A DNA stretch of 64,000 bases from the NCBI GenBank assembly GCA_963823735.1, contig CAWGMO010000001.1, forward strand, positions 1,984,001 through 2,048,000, read 5' to 3'. This DNA is from Actinoallomurus sp963823735 (GTDB lineage Bacteria; Actinomycetota; Actinomycetes; Streptosporangiales; Streptosporangiaceae). The stretch's first letter is position 1. The number at the start of each line of letters is the position of its first letter. The position numbers and the translations under genes were made by a program. A model generated the notes under the pieces. The model made no database searches. It was given only the letters and a program-made list of their open reading frames with translations, and had not been told where the DNA came from. Below are positions 42,915 through 51,128 of the stretch, one piece after another.

Positions 42915-43694
42915 ATGGCCCCCAGTGCCGTATCGACCGAGACGTCCACCCAGGTAGACGAGCCTGCGGCGGCGCCGCCCGGCCGCCTGCGCTCGCTCCA
43001 GCTGTTCCGCGCCTTCCGCAAGGAGCAGTCCGACCCGGAGGGCTTCTACTCGCTGCTGGCCGCCGACGCCGTCCAGCAGGTCGAGCGCCACATCGACCTG
43101 GCCGACCGCACCGTCGTCGACGTCGGAGGAGGCGGCGGCTGGTTCTCCGCGGCCTTCGGCCGTCGCGGCGCGCACACCCTGCTCGTCGAGCCCGACGTGG
43201 ACGAACTGCGCAGCCGTGGCCGCCCGCGGCCCGGCTCGGTCGTCGGCGACGGCTACTGGCTGCCGCTCCAGGACGCGAGCGTCGACGTCAGCTTCTCCTC
43301 CAACGTGCTGGAGCACGTGAAGGACCCAGGCGGGTTCATCGACGAGATGGTCCGCGTCACCCGGCCCGGCGGGATCGTCTACGTCTCCTACACGCTCTGG
43401 TACTCGCCGTGGGGCGGGCACGAGACCTCGCCCTGGCACCTGTTCGGCGGCGAGTACGCCGCGCGCCGGTACGAGCGCGAGCACGGCAGGCCGCCCAAGA
43501 ACCGGTTCGGCGAGTCGATGTTCGCGCTCGGCGCGACCCCGGTCCTGCGGCTGGCGCGGGCCCGCGAGGACGTCACGATCCTGGAGGCACGGCCGCGCTA
43601 CTACCCGCGCTGGTGCGGCGTGCTGATGCGGATTCCGGTGCTGCGCGACCTGCTGGGCTGGAACCTCCTGCTCGTCCTGCGGCGAGACTCGTGA
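42915..43694 (+). CDS. Class I SAM-dependent methyltransferase
   Basis: 259 residues from ATG 42915 (GGAGAG upstream). Landmarks: RSLQLFRAFRKEQSDPEGFY, VVDVGGGGGWFSAAF (motif I with an extra Gly run), VSFSSNVLEHVKDPGGFIDE and MVRVTRPGGIVYVSYTLWYS, then PWGGHETSPWHLFGGEYAAR. Closely related to the protein at 62296-63021 (same SxNVLEH, WGGHETSPWH and RHGRPPKNR blocks). GTGA overlap with the AftD-like gene, so the two are co-translated. Substrate presumably part of the envelope glycan. Confidence 0.93.
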   Translation: MAPSAVSTETSTQVDEPAAAPPGRLRSLQLFRAFRKEQSDPEGFYSLLAADAVQQVERHIDLADRTVVDVGGGGGWFSAAFGRRGAHTLLVEPDVDELRSRGRPRPGSVVGDGYWLPLQDASVDVSFSSNVLEHVKDPGGFIDEMVRVTRPGGIVYVSYTLWYSPWGGHETSPWHLFGGEYAARRYEREHGRPPKNRFGESMFALGATPVLRLARAREDVTILEARPRYYPRWCGVLMRIPVLRDLLGWNLLLVLRRDS

Positions 43695-46600
43695 CCGTCA
43701 CGCTCGGACGGGACACGGAGACCGGCGACGGCGGACGTCCGCCGTCGCACGGCGACCGCGCCGGTGACACGCCGGGCGGCCGGGTCGGCCGCCGCTGGCC
43801 GGCGCTCGTCTGGGTGTGCGCGTTCGCGCTGCTGGCCTGCCACGACGCCGGGCGGATGACGTTCGACACCAAGCTCGGCGTCAACATCGACCCGGTGGGC
43901 TTCTACGCGCGCCTGTGGCACCTGTGGAACCCGCTCCAGTGGTTCGGCGGCCTGCAGGACCAGTACATCGGCTACGTCTTCCCGATGGGTGCCTTCTACC
44001 TGCTCGGCCACCTCCTGCACGCGCCGATCTGGATCACCGAGCGGCTGTGGATGTCGCTGCTGGTCACGGCCGCCTTCCTCGGCCTCGTACGCCTCGCCGA
44101 GGCGCTCGGGATCGGCTCGCGGCGCACCCGGCTGCTCGCCGGGGTGATCTTCGCGCTGTGGCCGACGTTCACGATCCTCGTCGGGTCCACGTCGGCGGCG
44201 ATCGTGCCCGGCGTGCTCGCGACGTGGGCGGTGCTGCCGCTGCTCGACCCGGCGCGTACGGCGCGGGTCGCCGCGATGCGGTCCGGCGTCGTCGTGCTCT
44301 GCATGGGCGGCGTCAACGCCGTGTGCACGCTCGCCGCGATCGCGCTCCCCGGCATGTACATCCTGACCCGGCCCGGCCCGCGCCGCTGGCGGCTCACGCT
44401 GTGGTGGAGCCTCGCCGTGCTGCTCGCCAGCCTGTGGTGGCTCGTACCGCTGCTCTACCAGGGCAAGTACGGCGCGGACTTCCTGCCCTACATCGAGCAG
44501 GCGGTCAACACCACGCAGACCACCGCCGGCGCCGCCACGCTGCGCGGCAGCGGCAACTGGGTCGCCTACCTGGGCCTCGGCGGCCCGTGGCTGTCGGCGG
44601 GATGGCAGCTCGTCAACTCGCCGTGGCCGATCGTCGCCTCGGCGGTGGCCGCCGCGACCGGCCTCGCCGGGCTGGCGCGCCGCGACCTGCCCGAGGGGCC
44701 CTGGCTCCGGCTGACGGCGGGCCTGACGACGCTGATCATGATGGCCGGGTACTGGGGGCCGCTCGGCGGCCCGTTCCAGGTCACCGTGCACCACCTGCTG
44801 GACGGCCCGCTCGCGCCGCTGCGCAACGTCTTCAAGTTCGAGCCCGCGCTCGCCGCCACGCTGGCGCTGGCCATGGCGCACGTGCTGACCCGCGTACGCC
44901 TGCCGTGGCCGCGCCTCCAGCCCGTCGCCGCGACGGTCCTCGCGCTCGGTGTGCTCGCCGGGCTCGGCCTGCCGTACGTGTCCGGCTCGATCCTTCAGCC
45001 CGGGGCGTTCAAGAAGGTCCCGGGGTACTGGCAGCAGACCGCGTCGTTCCTCAAGAAGAGCAGCCCGCGGAACACCGCGCTCGTCGTCCCGGCCGACTCC
45101 CACGGCCTGTACGCCTGGGGCAAGCCCATCGACGACCCGCTCGAACCGCTCGCGCGCTCGCCGTGGGCCCAGCGCGACCTGGTGCCGTTCACGGGCGGCG
45201 GCGTACGCGACCTGACCGACGCGGTCGAGCACGCCATCGGGTCGGGCGCGCCGTCGCCGGGCCTGCCGGCCTTCCTCGCGCGGGCCGGCATCCGGTACGT
45301 CGTCGTGCGCAACGACCTGGACTCCACGCTCTTCGACCACGTGCCCACGCAGGTCGTGCACCGGACGCTCGACGCGTCGGGCTTCGTACGCGCGGCGTCG
45401 TTCGGGCCGTCCACGCTCAACGCCGACTTCGGGCGCGGTACCTCGTCGTCGCTTGAGTCGATCATGCCGGCGTACCCGGCCGTCGAGGTCTTCCAGGCCG
45501 CCGACCCGCGCCTGCGCCCCGCCGGCCCGGCCTCCGTCGCGCCCACGGCGGCCACCGCCGTCGACAGCAGCGGCCCCGCCTCGCTGCTCCAGCTCGCGAA
45601 CCAGGGGCTGCTCGGCTCCGAACCCGTCGTGTCCGGCGACCAGCGCACCGGCTCCGCGCCGGCCGCGCGCGCGTACGTCACCGACGACCTGCGCCGCGGC
45701 GACACCGTCTTCGGCCTGATCGGCCGCAACACCTCCTACACGTACACGCCGACCGAGAAGAACCCGCCCGACGACCCGCACCGCGGCGCGGGCCTCGCTC
45801 CACGGCAGCTCCTGCCGCCCGGCGGCCGGCAGACCGTCGCGGAGCTGAGCGGCGCCGCGAAGGTGACCAGCTCGTCGTACGGCTCGTGGCTGTGGCAGAT
45901 GCCGGAGTACGACCCGGTCAACGCCTTTGACGGCGACCCGTCGACCGCGTGGGCCGAAGGCCGCCCGGACGCCCCGAACGGGCAGTGGACCGAGATCGCC
46001 TTCGACCGGCCGATGAACCTGTCCGGCCCGCTCCAGGTGCGGCTGCTCGCCGACGGCAGCACCCGCCAGATCGCCGGGAACCTGACGGTCACGACCGACG
46101 CCGGCCGCGCGGTCACCTCCGTCCGCCCGACCGATGCTCCTCAGCCGCTGAACGTCCCCGCCGGCACCACCCGTACGCTGCGGGTCACGCTGGGCGGGGT
46201 CCACGGCGGCGTACGAGGCGGGTCCGGCGCGGGAATCTCCGAGGTCACGATCCCGGGCGTCCAGGTACACCGGTACCTGCGCTCCGACGACGACCCGGCG
46301 TCCCACGGCGCGGGCTCGGCGGCGTACTCCTTCCACCGGGACGCGGGCTCGCCCCTGGGCATGCCTCCGGCGCCGGAACGAAGCCTCATGCGCGAGTTCA
46401 CCGCGGACCAGGAGCGCACGGCGGGCGTACGCGCGTCCGCGGTCGCCGTACCGGGCTCCGCCCTCGACGCCCTGGTGAGCCGGCACGCGGGGAAGGCGCG
46501 CGCGACGCTTCACGTCTCGGCGGACTCGACCTTCGCGTCGTCACCGGCGCTGCGCCCGCAGAACCTTCTGGACGGCAGCGACGCCACCGGCTGGATCGCC

Positions 46601-48061
46601 GACCGCCCCTCGGCGACGCTGCACCTGGCCTGGAAGGGCAGTCGCCGTCTCGACGAGCTCCAGCTCGCCCCCGCCGCCGGCATGGCAGCCGCGCCGAGCC
46701 GCATCCGCGTGAACGGCCGGGAGCTGAACGTCCCGGCCGACGGAGACGTACGCTTCCCGTCGATCGTCACGGACCACATCGACCTGGCCTTCACGAAGGC
46801 ACGCCCGCTGAACGCCTACAACGCGATGACGGGAACCGCCGACCAGCTCCCGGTCGGCCTGGCCGAGATCCGCGTCCCGGGCCTGGCGGGCCTGACCACC
46901 GGAGCCCCGACCCCGTCCACGAAGTTCACCCTGCCGTGCGGCAAGGGCCCGGACCTCGTGCTGGACGGCCACCGGTACCCGACGAGGACAGCGGGCACCT
47001 TCGGCGACCTGACGTCGTACCGCCCCCTGCCGGTACAGACCTGCACCAAGGGCGAGAAGGTGAACCTGTCCGCCGGCCCCCACCGCCTCACCTCCCCGGC
47101 CACCGGCCCCTTGGCCATCACCGACCTGAGCCTGGACACCACCCCCCAGCCGACCCCGAACCCCGGCGCGAGCCCGGCCACGAAGTCCGGTGCCAGGCCT
47201 GGCACGAAGCCGGCCGCCTCGTCCGGCACCAGGCCGGGCACCTCGTCCGGGGCTCGCCCGGCCACCTCGGCCGACGCGCGGCCGGTGGCGGCGGCGCGTT
47301 CGCTGCGGGTCGGGTCCTGGGGGGCGGAGAAGCGCAGCATCACGGTCGGCGCGGGCTCCGAGTCCTACCTTGAGGTCCACGAGGCCGCCAACCTGGGCTG
47401 GACCGCCACGCTCGGCGGCCACCGCCTGCGCCCGGTGACGCTGGACGGCTGGCAGCAGGGCTTCGTCCTGCCCGCCGGCGCCGGTGGTGCCGTGCGGCTG
47501 ACGTTCACCCCGGCGGCGGGCTACCACCTGGCACTCATCGTGGCCGCCACGGCCGTCGCCGTCCTGCTCGCCCTCGCCCTGCTCGCCGCACGCCGCCGCC
47601 CCCGCGACGGCACGTCCGCCGACCACGACGGTGCCGCTCACGCCGGGCCCGGCGAGGGGAGCGACCGGGACGCGAGCGTCCACGCCGCCTCGGCCGACCA
47701 CGGCGTCGCCGTTCAAAGCGGGCCAGGTGACAGGCGGGGCGTTCACGCGGCCACGTCCACCGGGCGCGTCGCCGGGTGGATCGGGCTGGCCGGGGTCGCC
47801 GGGCTGCTCGTCGTCGTCGGCGGGGGCATGGCCCTGGCCGTTCCGGTGGTCGCGCTGCTCGGGTGGTGGCGGCCTCGGTGGGTGCCGTGGCTGGCGTTCG
47901 GGGCCATGACGGTGGCCGGGGTGTTCGCGGCGGCCGGTGCGCGTCCGGGTGTCGTACACGGGACCGGGGTGTTCGGGGCGCCCGCGCAGGCGGCGGCGCT
48001 CGTCGCGCTCGCCGCCGCGCTCACGCCGCTCGTCCACACGCGTAGGAAAAACCAGCACTGA
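43691..48061 (+). CDS. AftD-like (DUF3367) GT-C arabinofuranosyltransferase homologue, copy 1
   Basis: 1456 residues from GTG 43691. The N-terminal GT-C membrane part has about ten helices; the first outer loop carries the acidic GT-C site (DTKLGVNIDPVGFYARLWHL), then YVFPMGAFYLLGHLL, NAVCTLAAIALPGMYIL and LLDGPLAPLRNVFKFEPALA. A large outer part includes two discoidin-like carbohydrate-binding domains (VNAFDGDPSTAWAEG at about 740, LLDGSDATGWIAD at about 960). C-terminal membrane helices come at about 1280 and 1360. AftD in mycobacteria adds alpha-(1->3) arabinofuranose to cell-wall arabinan from a decaprenyl-phosphate donor. The activity here is inferred by family only. Confidence 0.9.
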   Translation: MTVTLGRDTETGDGGRPPSHGDRAGDTPGGRVGRRWPALVWVCAFALLACHDAGRMTFDTKLGVNIDPVGFYARLWHLWNPLQWFGGLQDQYIGYVFPMGAFYLLGHLLHAPIWITERLWMSLLVTAAFLGLVRLAEALGIGSRRTRLLAGVIFALWPTFTILVGSTSAAIVPGVLATWAVLPLLDPARTARVAAMRSGVVVLCMGGVNAVCTLAAIALPGMYILTRPGPRRWRLTLWWSLAVLLASLWWLVPLLYQGKYGADFLPYIEQAVNTTQTTAGAATLRGSGNWVAYLGLGGPWLSAGWQLVNSPWPIVASAVAAATGLAGLARRDLPEGPWLRLTAGLTTLIMMAGYWGPLGGPFQVTVHHLLDGPLAPLRNVFKFEPALAATLALAMAHVLTRVRLPWPRLQPVAATVLALGVLAGLGLPYVSGSILQPGAFKKVPGYWQQTASFLKKSSPRNTALVVPADSHGLYAWGKPIDDPLEPLARSPWAQRDLVPFTGGGVRDLTDAVEHAIGSGAPSPGLPAFLARAGIRYVVVRNDLDSTLFDHVPTQVVHRTLDASGFVRAASFGPSTLNADFGRGTSSSLESIMPAYPAVEVFQAADPRLRPAGPASVAPTAATAVDSSGPASLLQLANQGLLGSEPVVSGDQRTGSAPAARAYVTDDLRRGDTVFGLIGRNTSYTYTPTEKNPPDDPHRGAGLAPRQLLPPGGRQTVAELSGAAKVTSSSYGSWLWQMPEYDPVNAFDGDPSTAWAEGRPDAPNGQWTEIAFDRPMNLSGPLQVRLLADGSTRQIAGNLTVTTDAGRAVTSVRPTDAPQPLNVPAGTTRTLRVTLGGVHGGVRGGSGAGISEVTIPGVQVHRYLRSDDDPASHGAGSAAYSFHRDAGSPLGMPPAPERSLMREFTADQERTAGVRASAVAVPGSALDALVSRHAGKARATLHVSADSTFASSPALRPQNLLDGSDATGWIADRPSATLHLAWKGSRRLDELQLAPAAGMAAAPSRIRVNGRELNVPADGDVRFPSIVTDHIDLAFTKARPLNAYNAMTGTADQLPVGLAEIRVPGLAGLTTGAPTPSTKFTLPCGKGPDLVLDGHRYPTRTAGTFGDLTSYRPLPVQTCTKGEKVNLSAGPHRLTSPATGPLAITDLSLDTTPQPTPNPGASPATKSGARPGTKPAASSGTRPGTSSGARPATSADARPVAAARSLRVGSWGAEKRSITVGAGSESYLEVHEAANLGWTATLGGHRLRPVTLDGWQQGFVLPAGAGGAVRLTFTPAAGYHLALIVAATAVAVLLALALLAARRRPRDGTSADHDGAAHAGPGEGSDRDASVHAASADHGVAVQSGPGDRRGVHAATSTGRVAGWIGLAGVAGLLVVVGGGMALAVPVVALLGWWRPRWVPWLAFGAMTVAGVFAAAGARPGVVHGTGVFGAPAQAAALVALAAALTPLVHTRRKNQH
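47171..47280 (+). repeat. Degenerate Gly/Thr/Ser/Arg-Pro repeat inside the AftD-like gene
   Basis: The encoded linker repeats the pattern G-[AT]-R-P-[GA]-T four times (GARPGTKPAASSGTRPGTSS and onward). Likely a flexible linker between the second carbohydrate-binding domain and the last beta-rich domain; prone to length change. Confidence 0.6.
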
Positions 48062-48074
48062 GAGAGGATCCGCG

Positions 48075-48341
48075 ATGCTCGAAGAACGCCTGCTCCGCAT
48101 CCTGGCCTGCCCGATCGACAAGGAGGCGCTGCTGCACTTCCCCGACGACGACGTGCTCTACAACCCGCGGCTGCGGCGCAGCTACCGGGTGGAGACCGGG
48201 GTTCCGGTGCTGCTGGCCGACCAGGCCGAGGCGGCCGACGGCGACCGGCACCGCGAGCTCGTCGAACGTGCCGCGCTCGGCGAGGCCGAGGCGACTCTGG
48301 GCCGGAGCGCGCCGGACGTCGTCGGCGACACGCCGGTCTGA
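48075..48341 (+). CDS. Trm112-family small protein without the zinc ribbon
   Basis: 88 residues from ATG 48075 (AGAGGA upstream), 13 bases after the AftD-like gene. Trm112/YcaR-like: LLRILACPIDKEALLHFPDD, then YNPRLRRSYRVETGVPVLLA. Of the four zinc cysteines of classic Trm112 only the first (Cys of ACPID) remains. Trm112 proteins activate methyltransferases, and the operon starts with a methyltransferase, so it may be that enzyme's partner; this is inference from context. Confidence 0.88.
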   Translation: MLEERLLRILACPIDKEALLHFPDDDVLYNPRLRRSYRVETGVPVLLADQAEAADGDRHRELVERAALGEAEATLGRSAPDVVGDTPV

Positions 48342-48348
48342 ACAGGGG

Positions 48349-48927
48349 TCAGGTGTGGGCGCCTTCCGCCGTTTCCACGAACGCGAAGAAAAGGTCGCAC
48401 AGGACGGTCTCCAGGGCCTCGCGGTGCGGGACGCCGTGGCGTACCCAGTCGCAGAGCATGCTCTCGGCCAACGCCACCCAACCCGGCATGAGGGTGCGCA
48501 GCGGGTCGCGGGGCGCGCCGTTCACGCAGGCGAGCAGCATCCGGGTCACGGTGCGTCTCAGATCCTCGCGGAACCGCTGTTCGACGTCGGAGAAGGCCTC
48601 GGCGGACAGGTAGAGGTGGCCGCTGGGGTTCGCGGTGAGGCCCTCCAGGTAGGCGCGCAGCACGTAGCGCAGGCGGCCGGGGGTGTCCTCGGGGCCGTCG
48701 CGCACGACCGTGTCGACGGCGTCGTCCACGGTCTGGTGGAGGGCCGCCAGGTAGATGCCGAGTTTGCTTCCGTAGCGGCGGTAGCACTCGCCACCTGGCA
48801 CCCCGGAGGCCAGCGCGATGTCCTCGAGCGAGACCTCTTCGTAGGAGCGTGCGGTGAACATGTCCATGGCCGTGGCGACCACGGGCCGGAGATTCGTGTC
48901 CGGCGGGGAGTCGGTCACCCGCGTCAC
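48349..48927 (-). CDS. TetR-family regulator 1
   Basis: 192 residues from GTG 48927. TetR HTH in the N-terminus (PVVATAMDMFTARSYEEVSL, EDIALASGVPGGECYRRYGS). The C-terminal ligand domain is of unknown specificity. It diverges from the DUF4185 gene; the palindrome TTGACATACGGTCAA starts 14 bases upstream of its start codon, ideal for autorepression and for control of the neighbour. Convergent with the Trm112-like gene, with an 8-base gap. Confidence 0.92.
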   Translation of the reverse strand: MTRVTDSPPDTNLRPVVATAMDMFTARSYEEVSLEDIALASGVPGGECYRRYGSKLGIYLAALHQTVDDAVDTVVRDGPEDTPGRLRYVLRAYLEGLTANPSGHLYLSAEAFSDVEQRFREDLRRTVTRMLLACVNGAPRDPLRTLMPGWVALAESMLCDWVRHGVPHREALETVLCDLFFAFVETAEGAHT

Positions 48928-48940
48928 CCTAGAAAGAGTC

Positions 48941-48955
48941 TTGACATACGGTCAA
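48941..48955. promoter_or_regulatory. Operator-like palindrome, copy 3
   Basis: TTGACATACGGTCAA between divergent tetR and the DUF4185 gene; perfect 5-base arms. Confidence 0.72.
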
Positions 48956-49012
48956 TAGCGCGACACGACGTTTAACTGCGTATTGATCTAGATGACTGAG
49001 GTGTAAAGACAC

Positions 49013-50212
49013 ATGCTCAGGGGTCGCATCCTCGCTCGCCGGCTCGCCTCGCGCGCCCTGGTGATCGCGGCCCTGCTGTCCCCTGCCGCCTGCGCCGACG
49101 ACAGGCCGGAGCCCCCCGCGCCGTACGCCGCGATGAACGCGCGCTGGCAGCACGCCGGCGACACCGCGGGGCCGGGCCAGTGGAACGGCGCCGACGGCAC
49201 CAGCTCGACGGTGCTGCCGGACGGCCGTGTCGCCTGGTTCTTCTCCGACACCTACCTCGGGCCCGTGAAGCCGGACGGGTCGCGTCAGGGCGACGGCTTC
49301 GTGCGCAACTCGCTGGTCGTGCAGGACGGCGACCGGCTGACGACCGTACGCGGCGCCACGCCGGTGCGCCCGCCGTGGGGCGTGCCCGGCTGGTACTGGG
49401 CCGGCGCCGGGCACCTGGAGAACGGCCGGCTGGTGGAGTTCTACCACCGCTTCACCGGCTCCCTGGGCTGGGACTTCAGCGAGCAGAGCGTCGCGGAGGC
49501 GACGTTCACGCTGCCCTCGCTGACGCCGTCGGGCGTACGCGAGCTGCCGTCGCCGCCGGTGGCGCCAGGGCGTACGCCGGTCATGTGGGGGTCCGCGCTG
49601 TTCGACGACGGCGACTGGACCTACATCTACGGCTACCGCGCGCACCTGGACTCGCGCAGCCATCCCAAGTGGCTGACGATCGCACGCGCGCCGCGCGGCC
49701 ATCTCGCCGACCTGCCGTCCTGGCGGTACGACACCGGCTCCGGCTGGTCGGCGGATCCGTCACGCACGGTGGAACTGCCGACGCGCGTGGACGCCGGGTT
49801 CGGCGTGGCACGCGTCGGCGGCGGATACGCGCTGATCACTCACCGTGCATCCGAGGGCCTCGGCGACGGCGCGCTCGTGGCCTACCTTTCGGACTCGCCG
49901 TACGGGCCATTTCGGGCCGGTGACAGTGCGGTGATCTATCAGGCGCCCGAGCCTCGCGCCGGCGCGTACGTCTACGAGGCGCGGGTGCACCCGCAACTGG
50001 ACGGTCACGGCCGGGTGATCGTGTCCTACAACGTCAACTCCGACCTGGTGGACGCCTCGTGCGTGCCCCAGAACATCCGGCAGGCGAGCGTGTACCGGCC
50101 GAGGTTCGTCTCGGTGCCCGTCGGGGCGTTCCGCAAGGGGTACGTCGCGCCTCCGGCGCGCGGCCCGACCACCGGGCCGGGTTGGTTCACCACCTGTCCG
50201 CGCAATCATTGA
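49013..50212 (+). CDS. Exported DUF4185 protein (GH183-like, D-arabinanase-related)
   Basis: 399 residues with a basic N-terminus and hydrophobic segment ending ALLSPAACADD (signal peptide, possibly a lipoprotein, although the lipobox is poor). The rest is the DUF4185 five-bladed propeller: NGADGTSSTVLPDGRVAWFF, FSDTYLGPVKPDGSR, VRNSLVVQDGDRL, WYWAGAGHLENGRLVEFYHR, DDGDWTYIYGYRA, YVYEARVHPQLDG and VIVSYNVNS. Mycobacterial DUF4185 proteins were shown to be endo-D-arabinanases (family GH183). The location between arabinosyltransferase-like genes fits a role in trimming or remodelling an arabinan. Its stop codon lies inside the next operator palindrome. Confidence 0.83.
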   Translation: MLRGRILARRLASRALVIAALLSPAACADDRPEPPAPYAAMNARWQHAGDTAGPGQWNGADGTSSTVLPDGRVAWFFSDTYLGPVKPDGSRQGDGFVRNSLVVQDGDRLTTVRGATPVRPPWGVPGWYWAGAGHLENGRLVEFYHRFTGSLGWDFSEQSVAEATFTLPSLTPSGVRELPSPPVAPGRTPVMWGSALFDDGDWTYIYGYRAHLDSRSHPKWLTIARAPRGHLADLPSWRYDTGSGWSADPSRTVELPTRVDAGFGVARVGGGYALITHRASEGLGDGALVAYLSDSPYGPFRAGDSAVIYQAPEPRAGAYVYEARVHPQLDGHGRVIVSYNVNSDLVDASCVPQNIRQASVYRPRFVSVPVGAFRKGYVAPPARGPTTGPGWFTTCPRNH

Positions 50213-50223
50213 CGAATTGTCAA
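50209..50223. promoter_or_regulatory. Operator-like palindrome, copy 4
   Basis: TTGACGAATTGTCAA, perfect arms, overlapping the stop codon of the DUF4185 gene and upstream of the second tetR. Confidence 0.72.
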
Positions 50224-50245
50224 ATAGCCACTTAGGGTAGTCGCC

Positions 50246-50358
50246 ATGGGAGCGGGACGGCGAAGCTGTGCCCATTCGCGGGGCAGCCTGTTCGTGGTGC
50301 CCGGAAACGGGTCGTCATGAGCGATGTCGATTACTCACCGCACACGGTGAGCCGATGA
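50246..50358 (+). other. Two short chained reading frames and a hairpin before tetR 2
   Basis: ATG 50246 opens a 24-codon frame (MGAGRRSCAHSRG...) that stops at 50318-50320, overlapping ATG 50317 of a 13-codon frame (MSDVDYSPHTVSR). That one stops at 50356-50358 across the ATG of tetR at 50355. The hairpin CTCACCG-CACA-CGGTGAG (50334-50351) covers the tetR translation start region. A coupled leader is possible; so is chance. Confidence 0.35.
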
Positions 50359-51065
50359 TGACCGACGAGACCGCCGCACAGGAGGCTCTGCTGAGCGTGG
50401 CTCGCGACCAGCCGCCGACGCCGCGGGGCCGCCCGGCCCGTGGTCCCCGCCGCCGCATGGCGCCGGACGACCGGCGGCGCGCGCTGATGCTGGCGGCGCT
50501 CGACCTGTTCAACGCCAAGCCGTACGACCAGGTCTCGGTCGACGACATCGCCGCCGCGGCCGACATGTCGCGCCCGCTGCTCTACCACTACTACGGCGGC
50601 AAGCTCGGCGTCTTCCACGCCGCCCTCCGCCAGGCCGCCGCCGAACTGCTCGCGGTCGTACGCGCCGCCGCCGAGCGCTCGCCCGAGACCTGGCTGTCCT
50701 CCGGGCTCGCCGCCTACCTCGACCAGGTCGAGGCCAGCCCGGCCGGCTTCACCGCCCTGATCGGTCACGGGGGCGGCCCGGCGAGCGACGAGGGCGAGAC
50801 GATCTCCGAGCGGCTGCGCGCCGACCTCCTCGCCCTGCTGATGGAGGGGCTGAAGCCTCCGAGCGAGCCGCCGATGCTGCGGTCCGTCATCAAGGGCTGG
50901 ATCGGCCTCGTCGAGGTGATCAGCCGTCAGTTCCTGCAGACCGGCCAGCCGTCGCGTCCCGGGCTCGACCGCATTCTGGCGGACCTGTTCGACGCGTCCC
51001 TGCGCACCGCCGCGCGCAACGACGCGGCGGTGGGCGACGCGCTCGCCGACCGCACCTGGCAGTGA
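50355..51065 (+). CDS. TetR-family regulator 2
   Basis: 236 residues from ATG 50355 (the next codon is also ATG). A 35-residue basic N-terminal arm (TPRGRPARGPRRRMAPDDRR) precedes the TetR HTH (ALMLAALDLFNAKPYDQVSV, DDIAAAADMSRPLLYHYYGG). The ligand domain is helical and unassigned. Upstream lies the TTGAC-N5-GTCAA palindrome, so it probably belongs to the same circuit as TetR 1; which of the two binds the sites cannot be told. The start is uncertain because the frame is open to 50268. Confidence 0.9.
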   Translation: MMTDETAAQEALLSVARDQPPTPRGRPARGPRRRMAPDDRRRALMLAALDLFNAKPYDQVSVDDIAAAADMSRPLLYHYYGGKLGVFHAALRQAAAELLAVVRAAAERSPETWLSSGLAAYLDQVEASPAGFTALIGHGGGPASDEGETISERLRADLLALLMEGLKPPSEPPMLRSVIKGWIGLVEVISRQFLQTGQPSRPGLDRILADLFDASLRTAARNDAAVGDALADRTWQ

Positions 51066-51069
51066 CATA

Positions 51070-51086
51070 CCGAATCCCGTTCGATT
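51070..51086 (+). promoter_or_regulatory. Motif shared with the first acyl-CoA dehydrogenase gene
   Basis: CCGAATCCCGTTCGATT, partner of the motif at 36300-36316. A possible -10 TAGGCT follows at 51092-51097. Confidence 0.4.
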
Positions 51087-51128
51087 TGATCTAGGCTCGG
51101 AGCCGGCGGCGAATCTGCGGAGGCTGAC

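Noticed and set aside
43601..46513. 970-codon minus-strand open frame opposite AftD-like copy 1
   Set aside because: Same antisense effect; no recognisable motif and it covers well-supported domains on the other strand.
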